Below, one piece after another: positions 1-6,615 of a stretch of DNA of 15,684 bases. Where the stretch lies: positions 2,057-17,740 of the forward strand of contig DALV01000094.1 in assembly GCA_002496905.1 (NCBI GenBank), in the 5' to 3' direction. The position numbers and the translations under genes are program-made. Position 1 is the first letter of the stretch, and each line of letters starts with the position of its first letter. The DNA comes from Euryarchaeota archaeon UBA105. Lineage in GTDB: Archaea; Thermoplasmatota; Poseidoniia; Poseidoniales; Thalassarchaeaceae. The notes under the pieces were generated by a model. The model was not told where the DNA came from. It ran no database searches and worked only from the letters and a program-made list of their open reading frames with translations.

Positions 1-9
1 CCCTTTGAT

Positions 10-657
10 TCAGAGAATCTTAGCAGCCGTGGTAAATACCCTAGCATCAGGATAATCCGAGCAGTATTGGTAAGTGTAGGTGTTGCGAATCAATCCAGAG
101 GGCCCTACGAGAAACTCAGCGGTCGACATCCACGGATTGTCAACTAAGGGGCGATTAATCGAACGTCTAGCCTTTTGAAAATCAAGACCTATCTCCTTCG
201 AATGAGACCAAGTTTCCTCAGGCGCATCATACAACACTTGTTCCACACCGAAGTTAAACAGACCGTATGCATTGTAGACCACGTAGTCGGGATCACAAAG
301 TATTGGACAATCAATCTCGTATTTTTCCCGATATTCTGCAGCCCTCTCTGGCTCTCCTTGACCTATGATTACAGGGGTTATTCCAGCATCAAGATAGGCA
401 TCGTATTCCTCACTAAGTCGTGATGCTCTATCCAGACCGCATCCACAACCAAAGTGGCGCCAGAACATGAATAGAGCGGGGCCATCTGACCAGAAAGAGG
501 ATAATTTACGCGAGGACCCAGTATGATCGAGCAACTCAAGGTCAGGCGCTCTAGTGCCCTTTTCTAGTGGATTTGATCGCTTTTCCCCAGGTCCCGCTAC
601 CCAAATTTCAAGCCATTCTTTTTCGGCGTCTTCAACCAGCCTCTCTGTGGAACTCAT
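10..657 (-). CDS. Peroxiredoxin-like (AhpC/TSA-type, thioredoxin-fold) protein
   Basis: About 215 residues, probably a cytosolic thiol oxidoreductase of the AhpC/TSA or peroxiredoxin-like type. A redoxin-style opening (GxxAPDLELLD near residues 34-44) is followed by a strand and the motif FWRHFGCGCG, placing Cys71 and Cys73 where the family has its active-site cysteine or CxxC. Then come ITPVIIGQG, CPILCDPD and a late strand AEFLVGPSGLI, the usual redoxin order. The C-x-C spacing is unusual. I prefer ATG at 657: a TATA-like TTTATTC (681-687) lies about 27 bp upstream, fitting a leaderless transcript, whereas a GTG at 678 would add seven residues and also has no SD. The gene lies 32 bp after the COG3199 kinase on the same strand, so read-through is possible. 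Substrate is unknown; peroxide or disulfide reduction is inferred from the fold. Confidence 0.8.
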   Translation of the reverse strand: MSSTERLVEDAEKEWLEIWVAGPGEKRSNPLEKGTRAPDLELLDHTGSSRKLSSFWSDGPALFMFWRHFGCGCGLDRASRLSEEYDAYLDAGITPVIIGQGEPERAAEYREKYEIDCPILCDPDYVVYNAYGLFNFGVEQVLYDAPEETWSHSKEIGLDFQKARRSINRPLVDNPWMSTAEFLVGPSGLIRNTYTYQYCSDYPDARVFTTAAKIL

Positions 658-680
658 ACAATATGAGTTACGTATCACAG

Positions 681-687
681 AATAAAG
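681..687 (-). promoter_or_regulatory. Possible TATA box for the peroxiredoxin-like gene
   Basis: On the minus strand this reads TTTATTC, centred about 27 bp before the ATG at 657. That is the expected spacing for an archaeal leaderless transcript. It lies in the 32-bp gap after the upstream kinase gene. The call rests only on position and AT-richness. Confidence 0.3.
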
Positions 688-689
688 AT

Positions 690-1829
690 TTAGTCGACTG
701 AAACAGGTAGAACTCTTGTTGTACGATATCCCTGTAATACTTTCATGTAGCGCTTTTCAGCAAATTCCGCATCCAATTCTGAATCGCCGGTTTCTATGCG
801 TAGTCTACGCACTGTTAGCAGCTTGGCTGGGGTACATATTCCCAATACTGAATCAATGCCTGCAGTTCTCAAAACATCGGGTGAGAGTTGTAAATTTCCT
901 CTACCAATTAGGAAGCCTTGTCCACCCATTGGAGAAAGTAGGATAGTTACATCACCATCGTGTCCAGAAAGCAATTTGAGTAAATCTGATTCATTCAAAT
1001 CTGTTCCTATTTGCTCACTACCAATACTTGCATCAATTCCAAGAACGGTAGGTTTCATCCCCACCATTTGTCCTATCGTTCGAAGTGTTCCACCTGAACC
1101 CCAGATGAGTAAGCGATTCTCTTGCATGAGAATTTCACGAATATGATCTGCTAAACCTTCAACGATTTCGTCTTCACCGGATGCTTCCACACGTTGCTTA
1201 GTTCCTTGCATCCATCGGGGGCTTGCAGGAGTCATCGCCTCTGCAAACATTCGTACAACCCAACGTCCCTCACGGTAGATTTCCTCATCGAGATCTAGGA
1301 CTTCGGTATTTGCAACTAATAACTCTCCATCTAGCCATGCGGAGAGAACTTCGGCTGCAGCCTTTGGTGAAGACGCAAAACATCCTGAATGCATCTTTAC
1401 TCCACAAGGAACTCCAATCAGCGGTAATTTACCCCGCCCTGCTTTCTGTAAGGCAGCTACAATATCTCGAGTAGTTCCATCTCCTCCACCATAGACCAGT
1501 AACTCGATTTCAGCGTCCAACAAGGTCTGAACTAAACCTGCTGTGTCTTCAGCGGAAGTTAATCCAGATGACTTATGTATTGTGGAGATATTACCAATTT
1601 CTGAGTCAATCCAATCCGTACCCATACGGCCCTCGCTAGTTACCCATTGCAAACCTGAGGTGTCTTTTCTTAACCTTGCAAAATGTGCCACAGCATCCTT
1701 GACTCGGGGTCCTGCTCTGTCCTCTGCACCCTGTGAACGGGCGTATTCTGCCTGTCCATCCGAACCCTTCAGACCCAATCGGCCTCCAAGCCCTGCATCA
1801 GGGTTGACGAGTAGCCCAATGCGGGTCAT
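690..1829 (-). CDS. NAD kinase-like protein (COG3199, ATP-NAD/AcoX kinase family)
   Basis: This 379-residue protein opens with [21 protein letters not shown], a glycine-rich start typical of the COG3199 branch of the NAD/diacylglycerol kinase superfamily. The nucleotide-binding GGGDGT motif follows at 114-119 ([16 protein letters not shown]), then [15 protein letters not shown] at about 138-152, which is the family's substrate-site segment. A C-terminal half has WGSGGT and VLGIDA. Known members are predicted to phosphorylate NAD to NADP or to act on related substrates; activity here is inferred. The ATG at 1829 aligns with the family start. It diverges from arcC across only 53 bp, with a TATA-like box about 25 bp away and no SD, suggesting a leaderless message. 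The downstream neighbour is a peroxiredoxin-like gene, so a link to NADPH-dependent redox work is plausible but unproven. Confidence 0.85.
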   Translation of the reverse strand: MTRIGLLVNPDAGLGGRLGLKGSDGQAEYARSQGAEDRAGPRVKDAVAHFARLRKDTSGLQWVTSEGRMGTDWIDSEIGNISTIHKSSGLTSAEDTAGLVQTLLDAEIELLVYGGGDGTTRDIVAALQKAGRGKLPLIGVPCGVKMHSGCFASSPKAAAEVLSAWLDGELLVANTEVLDLDEEIYREGRWVVRMFAEAMTPASPRWMQGTKQRVEASGEDEIVEGLADHIREILMQENRLLIWGSGGTLRTIGQMVGMKPTVLGIDASIGSEQIGTDLNESDLLKLLSGHDGDVTILLSPMGGQGFLIGRGNLQLSPDVLRTAGIDSVLGICTPAKLLTVRRLRIETGDSELDAEFAEKRYMKVLQGYRTTRVLPVSVD

Positions 1830-1850
1830 ACCTCTCGCAGCAGGCAGGCG

Positions 1851-1857
1851 TTAATAT
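1851..1857. promoter_or_regulatory. Possible shared TATA box between divergent genes
   Basis: TTAATAT sits in the middle of the 53-bp gap between two divergent start codons (1829 minus and 1883 plus). Its centre (1854) is about 25 bp from the first and 29 bp from the second. Read either way it is AT-rich (TTAATAT or ATATTAA). Neither gene has an SD, so leaderless transcription in both directions from one box or overlapping boxes is the simplest reading. Confidence 0.4.
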
Positions 1858-1882
1858 CTCCACAGTCCTAGCGATTAGTGAA

Positions 1883-2791
1883 ATGCGCATCGTTGTGGCA
1901 CTAGGAGGAAATGCTCTGCTTAGGCGAGGGCAACCGATGACCGCTGAAAACCAGAGAGAAAATGTTCGAATTGCAGCCAAGGCTTTGGAACCAATTACAG
2001 ACGGTAATCAATTGGTCATCAGCCATGGAAATGGGCCACAAGTTGGACTTCTTGCACTACAATCTGCCGCCTACGAAGAAGTTGAGGCGTACCCTCTCGA
2101 TGTGCTTGGTGCACAGACTGAGGGAATGATTGGTTACATGATCGAGCAAGAGCTCGGAAACCTGCTTCCAATCGAAGTACCATTTGCTACAATCCTTACA
2201 ATGGTTGAAGTTGATCCAGAAGACTCAGCCTTCCAAAATCCAACAAAACCAATCGGACCTATCTACAACCATGAAGATGCTAAACTTCTCGAGACTGAGA
2301 AGGGATGGACAATGAAACCTGATGGAGAATATTGGCGAAGAGTTGTGCCTTCTCCCGAACCACACAGAATTTTCGAAATGAGACCCATACATTGGTTGTT
2401 GGAAAAAGGAACGATTGTCATCTGTGCGGGTGGAGGCGGTATCCCTACGATTTTCAATAGCGAAGGAAATCTAGAGGGAGTTGAGGTCGTCATTGACAAG
2501 GATAGAGCGAGTTCTCTGCTCGCCTTCGAACTAGAAGCGGATTTGCTAATCATGGCTACCGATGCTGACGGAGTTTACCTAAATTGGGGGACTGATTCTG
2601 CTGAGAAAATATCGATCACCACTCCAGATGAGATTGAGAAGCATGAATTTGAGGCGGGTTCTATGGGCCCGAAAGTAGAGGCTGCCTGCGACTTTGTGAG
2701 AAGAACTGGGCAGCGGGCAGTAATAGGGGCGTTAGCCGATTTACCGGAGATGGTGGCGGGAGTCGCAGGGACCCAATTCGTCATCGAATGA
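1883..2791 (+). CDS. arcC: Carbamate kinase
   Basis: Carbamate kinase of the amino-acid kinase fold catalyses the reversible reaction ATP + carbamate (from ammonia and CO2) to ADP + carbamoyl phosphate. At 302 residues it is close to the usual length of about 310. Visible family motifs are the N-terminal [24 protein letters not shown] (about 48-58), a central [21 protein letters not shown] near residue 210, and [14 protein letters not shown] near the C-terminus. The ATG at 1883 follows in-frame stops closely and begins right before the first conserved strand ([12 protein letters not shown]), so the start is secure. There is no SD; a TATA-like box 29 bp upstream suggests a leaderless message. 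No arginine deiminase or ornithine carbamoyltransferase is nearby. The carbamoyl-phosphate consumer in this window is pyrBI, 7 kb away, so flow could be anabolic or catabolic. Confidence 0.95.
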   Translation: MRIVVALGGNALLRRGQPMTAENQRENVRIAAKALEPITDGNQLVISHGNGPQVGLLALQSAAYEEVEAYPLDVLGAQTEGMIGYMIEQELGNLLPIEVPFATILTMVEVDPEDSAFQNPTKPIGPIYNHEDAKLLETEKGWTMKPDGEYWRRVVPSPEPHRIFEMRPIHWLLEKGTIVICAGGGGIPTIFNSEGNLEGVEVVIDKDRASSLLAFELEADLLIMATDADGVYLNWGTDSAEKISITTPDEIEKHEFEAGSMGPKVEAACDFVRRTGQRAVIGALADLPEMVAGVAGTQFVIE

Positions 2792-2793
2792 CC

Positions 2794-2800
2794 TATTTTC
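2794..2800 (+). promoter_or_regulatory. Possible TATA box for thrS
   Basis: TATTTTC lies immediately after the arcC stop. A start of transcription about 25-28 bp downstream (near 2823) would put the inverted repeat at 2825-2845 at the extreme 5' end of the thrS message. This is positional evidence only. Confidence 0.3.
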
Positions 2801-2824
2801 AGGCCAAGCCCTTCATACCGGCGA

Positions 2825-2845
2825 TTCGTCGGCGTAGCCGACGGA
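2825..2845 (+). promoter_or_regulatory. Leader hairpin overlapping the thrS ribosome-binding site
   Basis: A perfect inverted repeat CGTCGGC (2827-2833) / GCCGACG (2837-2843) encloses a GTA loop. It can be extended by a T-G and a T-A pair to nine pairs. The SD-like GGAG (2843-2846) overlaps the 3' arm, nine bases before the thrS ATG, so folding would partly hide the ribosome-binding site. Regulation is inferred from this geometry; a DNA operator is an alternative. Confidence 0.5.
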
Positions 2846-2855
2846 GAGACACGCC

Positions 2856-4811
2856 ATGAGCATGATTACGGTAGAGTTGGGTGAAGATGGAACCCACGAA
2901 TATGCCTCTGGAATCACTGCAGGAGAGGTTATTCTCAACGTTCATGGAAAGCGCTCTGGAGCCGTTGCGGCACTAATCGACGGTGTCGAGCGCGACTTTT
3001 CTCACGTTCTAGATTCTGATTGTAGCCTTGAGCCAATAAACGGTGAGAGCGAGAAAGGATTGTACATTCTGCGCCATTCTTGCGCTCACCTTCTGGCGCA
3101 AGCGGTTGTCGAGATGTTCCCTGATGCTAAGCCGACGATTGGTCCACCAATCGACCATGGATTCTACTACGATTTCCATATGGACCCGATTGGTGATGAA
3201 GAACTAAAGGCAATTGAGAAAAAAATGAATCAACACATTCGAGCTAATCACGCGATGATCCGTGAGGAATATGACAATCAAACCCTGAGAGAAATGTTCT
3301 CAGAAAATAAATTCAAAATCGAAATAATGGATGACAAGGTAGGCCATGATGTTGGCTCCTCAGTCTATCGACAAGGTGACTTTGTAGACTTATGTCGTGG
3401 TCCTCACGTCCCTTCGACTTCTCATCTGCGTTGGTTCAAACTCACTAGCACAAGTACCGCATATTGGCGGGCTGATAGCAAGCGAGAATCACTTGTCAGA
3501 ATCTATGGAATGTGCTATGCTAGCAAAGAAGGTCTGAAAGAACGTCAAAGACAAATTCAGGAAGCAGAAAAACGAGACCACAAGAAAATTGGCAAAGAAA
3601 TGGAACTTTACATGATTAACGAGATGATTGGTAAAGGATTACCCGTATGGTTACCTCATGGGGAGATTCTCAAATCAGAAATCGAGCGCTATGCCGTCGA
3701 GACTGAGGAGGCTTATGGATATCAAAGAGTTACCACTCCAGTTTTAGCAAAGCAAGAATTGTTCGAATCTAGTGGTCACCTTCCTCACTACGCAGATGGA
3801 ATGTATCCACCAATGGAAATGGATGACGGAACATACTATCTGAAGGCGATGAACTGTCCAATGCATCATTTGGTTTTCTCCAGCAAAAAGCGAAGTTATC
3901 GAGAATTGCCTCTGAGAATTGCTGAGTATGGTACCGTCTATCGCAACGAACTATCCGGAACCCTCGCTGGACTGCTCCGAGTTCGCATGCTTTCGATGAA
4001 TGATGCTCACATCTACTGTACGCTTGACCAGGTAGGAGATGAGGTGCGTGCGAACGTTCAGATGGTCAACGATTACTACCGAACCTTCGGGTTCGAGAAC
4101 TTCCACTTGCGTCTATCCTTGTGGGACCCTGAGAATACTGAGAAGTATATCGGCGATGCCAATATTTGGGAATCCACTCAGGAACACTTGCGATCGATTC
4201 TAGTCGACATGGGTGTACCTTTCGTCGAGGAGGTCGGCGAGGCGGCTTTCTACGGTCCGAAAATCGATATTCAATTTACCACCGCGCTAGGGCGTGAGGA
4301 ATCGATGTCAACGATCCAACTGGATTTCGCTGCGAAGGATCGCTTCGAATTGAGTTACAAGGATGAAAATGGCGAGGAAAATGGTGAGGTCTTCGTAATT
4401 CATCGCGCGCCTCTATCGACTCACGAACGCTTTGTTGCTTTCTTGACTGAGCATTGGATTGGTAATTTCCCTACTTGGCTATCGCCAATACAAGTTCAGG
4501 TAATCACCATATCAGAAAAGCAAATTGAATATGCGGCTGAAGTAAAAACTGCTTTGGAATCTGCCGGAGTTCGTGTCAAAGTTGATGATTCTGATGCTAC
4601 CATTGGTAAGAAAATCCGAATGCACAGAAAAATGCGACCCGCTTACATGTTGATTCTTGGTGAGGATGAGGCAGCGAATCAAACCGTCTCGATTCGGGCA
4701 CGAAATGGCGACCAGTGCAACGATGTTCCTTTGGATCAATTCGTGTCTGACTTATTCGCAGAAATTACGAATAGAGAGAGAGACTTGGGGCTAGTTCCAG
4801 CCTCGGAATAA
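2856..4811 (+). CDS. thrS: Threonyl-tRNA synthetase, bacterial-type architecture
   Basis: This enzyme charges tRNA-Thr with threonine. Its 651 residues have the full bacterial arrangement. A TGS domain spans about 1-65. The editing domain has HSCAH (His74, His78) and CRGPH (Cys180, His184). The class II core has SGH (306-308), MNCPMHH (332-338), a motif-2 arginine in VYRNE, and Cys334, His385 and His516 as zinc ligands (the first two numbered as in E. coli). A motif-3-like HRAPLSTHERF (516-526) follows, then an anticodon-binding domain (about 545-640). Archaea commonly carry a different, DTD-like N-terminal editing domain, so this suggests an acquired bacterial gene. The motif-2 loop reads GTLAGLLRVRMLSMNDAH instead of the common GxLHGLxRVRGFTQDDAH. 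ATG 2856 is chosen because GGAG ends nine bases upstream. The 3' end stops 2 bp from a convergent gene. Confidence 0.96.
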   Translation: MSMITVELGEDGTHEYASGITAGEVILNVHGKRSGAVAALIDGVERDFSHVLDSDCSLEPINGESEKGLYILRHSCAHLLAQAVVEMFPDAKPTIGPPIDHGFYYDFHMDPIGDEELKAIEKKMNQHIRANHAMIREEYDNQTLREMFSENKFKIEIMDDKVGHDVGSSVYRQGDFVDLCRGPHVPSTSHLRWFKLTSTSTAYWRADSKRESLVRIYGMCYASKEGLKERQRQIQEAEKRDHKKIGKEMELYMINEMIGKGLPVWLPHGEILKSEIERYAVETEEAYGYQRVTTPVLAKQELFESSGHLPHYADGMYPPMEMDDGTYYLKAMNCPMHHLVFSSKKRSYRELPLRIAEYGTVYRNELSGTLAGLLRVRMLSMNDAHIYCTLDQVGDEVRANVQMVNDYYRTFGFENFHLRLSLWDPENTEKYIGDANIWESTQEHLRSILVDMGVPFVEEVGEAAFYGPKIDIQFTTALGREESMSTIQLDFAAKDRFELSYKDENGEENGEVFVIHRAPLSTHERFVAFLTEHWIGNFPTWLSPIQVQVITISEKQIEYAAEVKTALESAGVRVKVDDSDATIGKKIRMHRKMRPAYMLILGEDEAANQTVSIRARNGDQCNDVPLDQFVSDLFAEITNRERDLGLVPASE

Positions 4812-4835
4812 TCTCAGATTACCCTACGACGTAGG
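4809..4835. repeat. Two adjacent 13-bp palindromes at a convergent gene junction
   Basis: TAATCTCAGATTA (4809-4821) and CCTACGACGTAGG (4823-4835) each have perfect 6-bp arms around one central base and are separated by a single C. The first contains the thrS TAA and the TGA of the opposing gene; the second lies in the last codons of the opposing gene. As RNA each could form a 5-bp stem with a 3-base loop. A role in termination or transcript-end protection is possible but not shown. Confidence 0.45.
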
Positions 4836-6535
4836 TTCTCAAGTAACTCGTCTGCTTTTCCTAAAGCTGTCAAACATTCTTGGATTTCTCCGGAATCTAA
4901 AGCTTCAGCCGCTTCCTTCACAGCCGCCTCAGTTGCCCTTCGGGAATCATCAGTGGGGCCAATAGAACTCGAATCGAGACGGCGTCGAAGTTCAGACCAT
5001 TCAGATTGGACAAAGTCTAACAATTCTCTGGCTTCACTAGCCTCTGACTCATAGGATGCTAAATCGTTGGTTAACGAAGTTAGAGATTGTGAGGCGTTAA
5101 GCCATTTGCCAGATGATGCAGCAGTTTCCACTTCCTCAAGCCTTGATTGCCAAACTTGACCGGCTTGGCCTGTTGGAAATCTATCTGAAATCTGTTTCTT
5201 CTGTCGCAATGCCCGCTGGACTTCTTGCATAGCATCCGAAGTTTCTCTGACTTCGCGTGCTAAACTATCTGCAAGACCCTTGGCTAGAGGCGCGTCACCC
5301 TTAGCGAAGGCTTCCTTGGCTTCAGCTAGTCGTTCTGCATTGGTTAAGGTCAATTCACCTTCTGCCGAATTTAGTGCAGCTTCAGCATCCGCAATTGCAA
5401 TCTCTGCCTCGTCGCTAGAGGCTTCAAGACTGTCGATATGAGCTGGAATCGAATTTGCAATATGCAGTGCCTCTGCAGGTTCCTCTGCATCCATCGCTTC
5501 CTTTGCTGCTCTCAGAATACCTCTAACCGCATCGGAACCAGAACCTGATTTAGCCGCTATAGCCTTCTCAGCGGCATCTATAGAATTCGTTGCTTCTTGC
5601 CAATATTTTTCTATCGCTGCTGCTTTTGTTTTTGCTAGGCGATAAAGGGTCTCTGCCTCTCTAAGGGAACCGTGCCCCGCCTCTCTATCCCCCATTTCGA
5701 AAGCCTTGCGGGGGCCTTGGACTACAGGGGCAATTTCTTCTGACTTTTCGACTGCTGAAAGCGAATCAGTTCGAATTGCGTCGATATCTACTGCCATTTC
5801 CATGATTCGCTTTGCCTCTCTATCCGCCTCCTCGATTAGCACCATTCCTCTGGCTGGATTTTTCCAACCCTCATCACGTGCTTGTTGAATTAAAGAGGAG
5901 GCCTGTTCTAAGCCAGAATTCTTTGAGCGTAACTCAAGCATTCTTGCTTCGGCTTGGTCTAATTCATTAGCAAATTTTTTCCTTTCTTCGTGAACATCGT
6001 CTTTAGCCAATAAGTCAGGAAACACCATAGCAATACAAGCAACTGCAAATGCTCCAGCAATCATTAACTCAAGATTTAGAGATATTATTATTGCAATTCC
6101 TAGAGCAGTTCCTGCTAGACCAGAAAACGCTCGTAATCTCCTCGTGGAAAGTGAACTACCTAGGGCGTTTCGCCAATGTAGCAGAAGACTTGTTGCAACA
6201 AGAATCAATATGACAGAAGCAAGAGCTCTGTCTCCATCTCCAAATGAATCGATTGCCATAGCGATAACCATCGGCCAAGCAAGACCGCAGGCGATGGCAA
6301 TTCTAGAGCGCTCTACTGGCCCATGGTCGATTAGATCCATCAGCATTAGAGCCGCAACGAACATAGCGATTACAGGACCCATTCTAGGCAGGAGTTCTAC
6401 ACTACCGTCCATAGCTGGAAATAACCACCAACCAGCAGAGGTAATCAGTAACAAAGTTCCTGCCATTGCCACCTTTTCAACCCTTGAGCGATGCTGGGTG
6501 ATTACCCGATCAGCGTGGTCGGGTGGTAGAACCAT
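4814..6535 (-). CDS. Six-helix membrane protein with long repetitive helical tail
   Basis: I do not recognise a named family. From ATG 6535 the protein has 573 residues. About six hydrophobic helices fill residues 21-174 (roughly 21-41, 53-71, 76-96, 103-121, 136-153, 154-174). Then comes a roughly 400-residue, Ala/Glu/Lys-rich, largely helical tail, probably cytoplasmic. The tail contains about six degenerate units, A..A...(G)(D/E)...A....A......L, with turns near residues 223, 282, 351, 413, 476 and 549, a period of about 60-70 residues. These look like TPR-like helical hairpins and suggest a protein-binding scaffold. Upstream in-frame TTG (6562) and GTG (6553) starts would add up to nine residues; none of the three has a good SD. 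It follows the exported protein by a short gap containing a hairpin and a TATA-like box. Function is unknown. Confidence 0.75.
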   Translation of the reverse strand: MVLPPDHADRVITQHRSRVEKVAMAGTLLLITSAGWWLFPAMDGSVELLPRMGPVIAMFVAALMLMDLIDHGPVERSRIAIACGLAWPMVIAMAIDSFGDGDRALASVILILVATSLLLHWRNALGSSLSTRRLRAFSGLAGTALGIAIIISLNLELMIAGAFAVACIAMVFPDLLAKDDVHEERKKFANELDQAEARMLELRSKNSGLEQASSLIQQARDEGWKNPARGMVLIEEADREAKRIMEMAVDIDAIRTDSLSAVEKSEEIAPVVQGPRKAFEMGDREAGHGSLREAETLYRLAKTKAAAIEKYWQEATNSIDAAEKAIAAKSGSGSDAVRGILRAAKEAMDAEEPAEALHIANSIPAHIDSLEASSDEAEIAIADAEAALNSAEGELTLTNAERLAEAKEAFAKGDAPLAKGLADSLAREVRETSDAMQEVQRALRQKKQISDRFPTGQAGQVWQSRLEEVETAASSGKWLNASQSLTSLTNDLASYESEASEARELLDFVQSEWSELRRRLDSSSIGPTDDSRRATEAAVKEAAEALDSGEIQECLTALGKADELLENLRRRVI

Positions 6536-6582
6536 ACCCCTAGACCAAGGCACATAGGTCAAGAGTCGAGCGGTTGTTTGTA

Positions 6583-6605
6583 CTCATAGAAAAACCTACT
6601 ATGAG
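6583..6605 (-). terminator. Hairpin between two minus-strand envelope genes
   Basis: CTCATAG (6583-6589) and CTATGAG (6599-6605) are perfect 7-bp arms. The 9-base loop on the minus strand includes five Ts (6590-6594). The hairpin lies just after the TAA of the exported-protein gene and before the next gene. Archaeal termination relies mainly on T-runs, so this could be a weak terminator, but an operator or RNA-processing site is equally possible. Confidence 0.3.
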
Positions 6606-6615
6606 GTTAATTTAG
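6606..6615 (-). promoter_or_regulatory. Possible TATA box for the six-helix protein gene
   Basis: On the minus strand the sequence reads CTAAATTAAC, overlapping the last codons and stop of the exported-protein gene. It differs by one base from CTAATTTAAC at 9730-9739 in the kinase/pyrB gap. Transcription starting about 27 bp downstream (near 6583) would give the six-helix gene a leader of roughly 20-50 bases, depending on its true start. Confidence 0.3.

Noticed and set aside
6144..6557. A 137-codon plus-strand open frame opposite the six-helix membrane protein
   Set aside because: No recognisable domain and no ribosome-binding site; the opposite strand encodes a coherent membrane protein.
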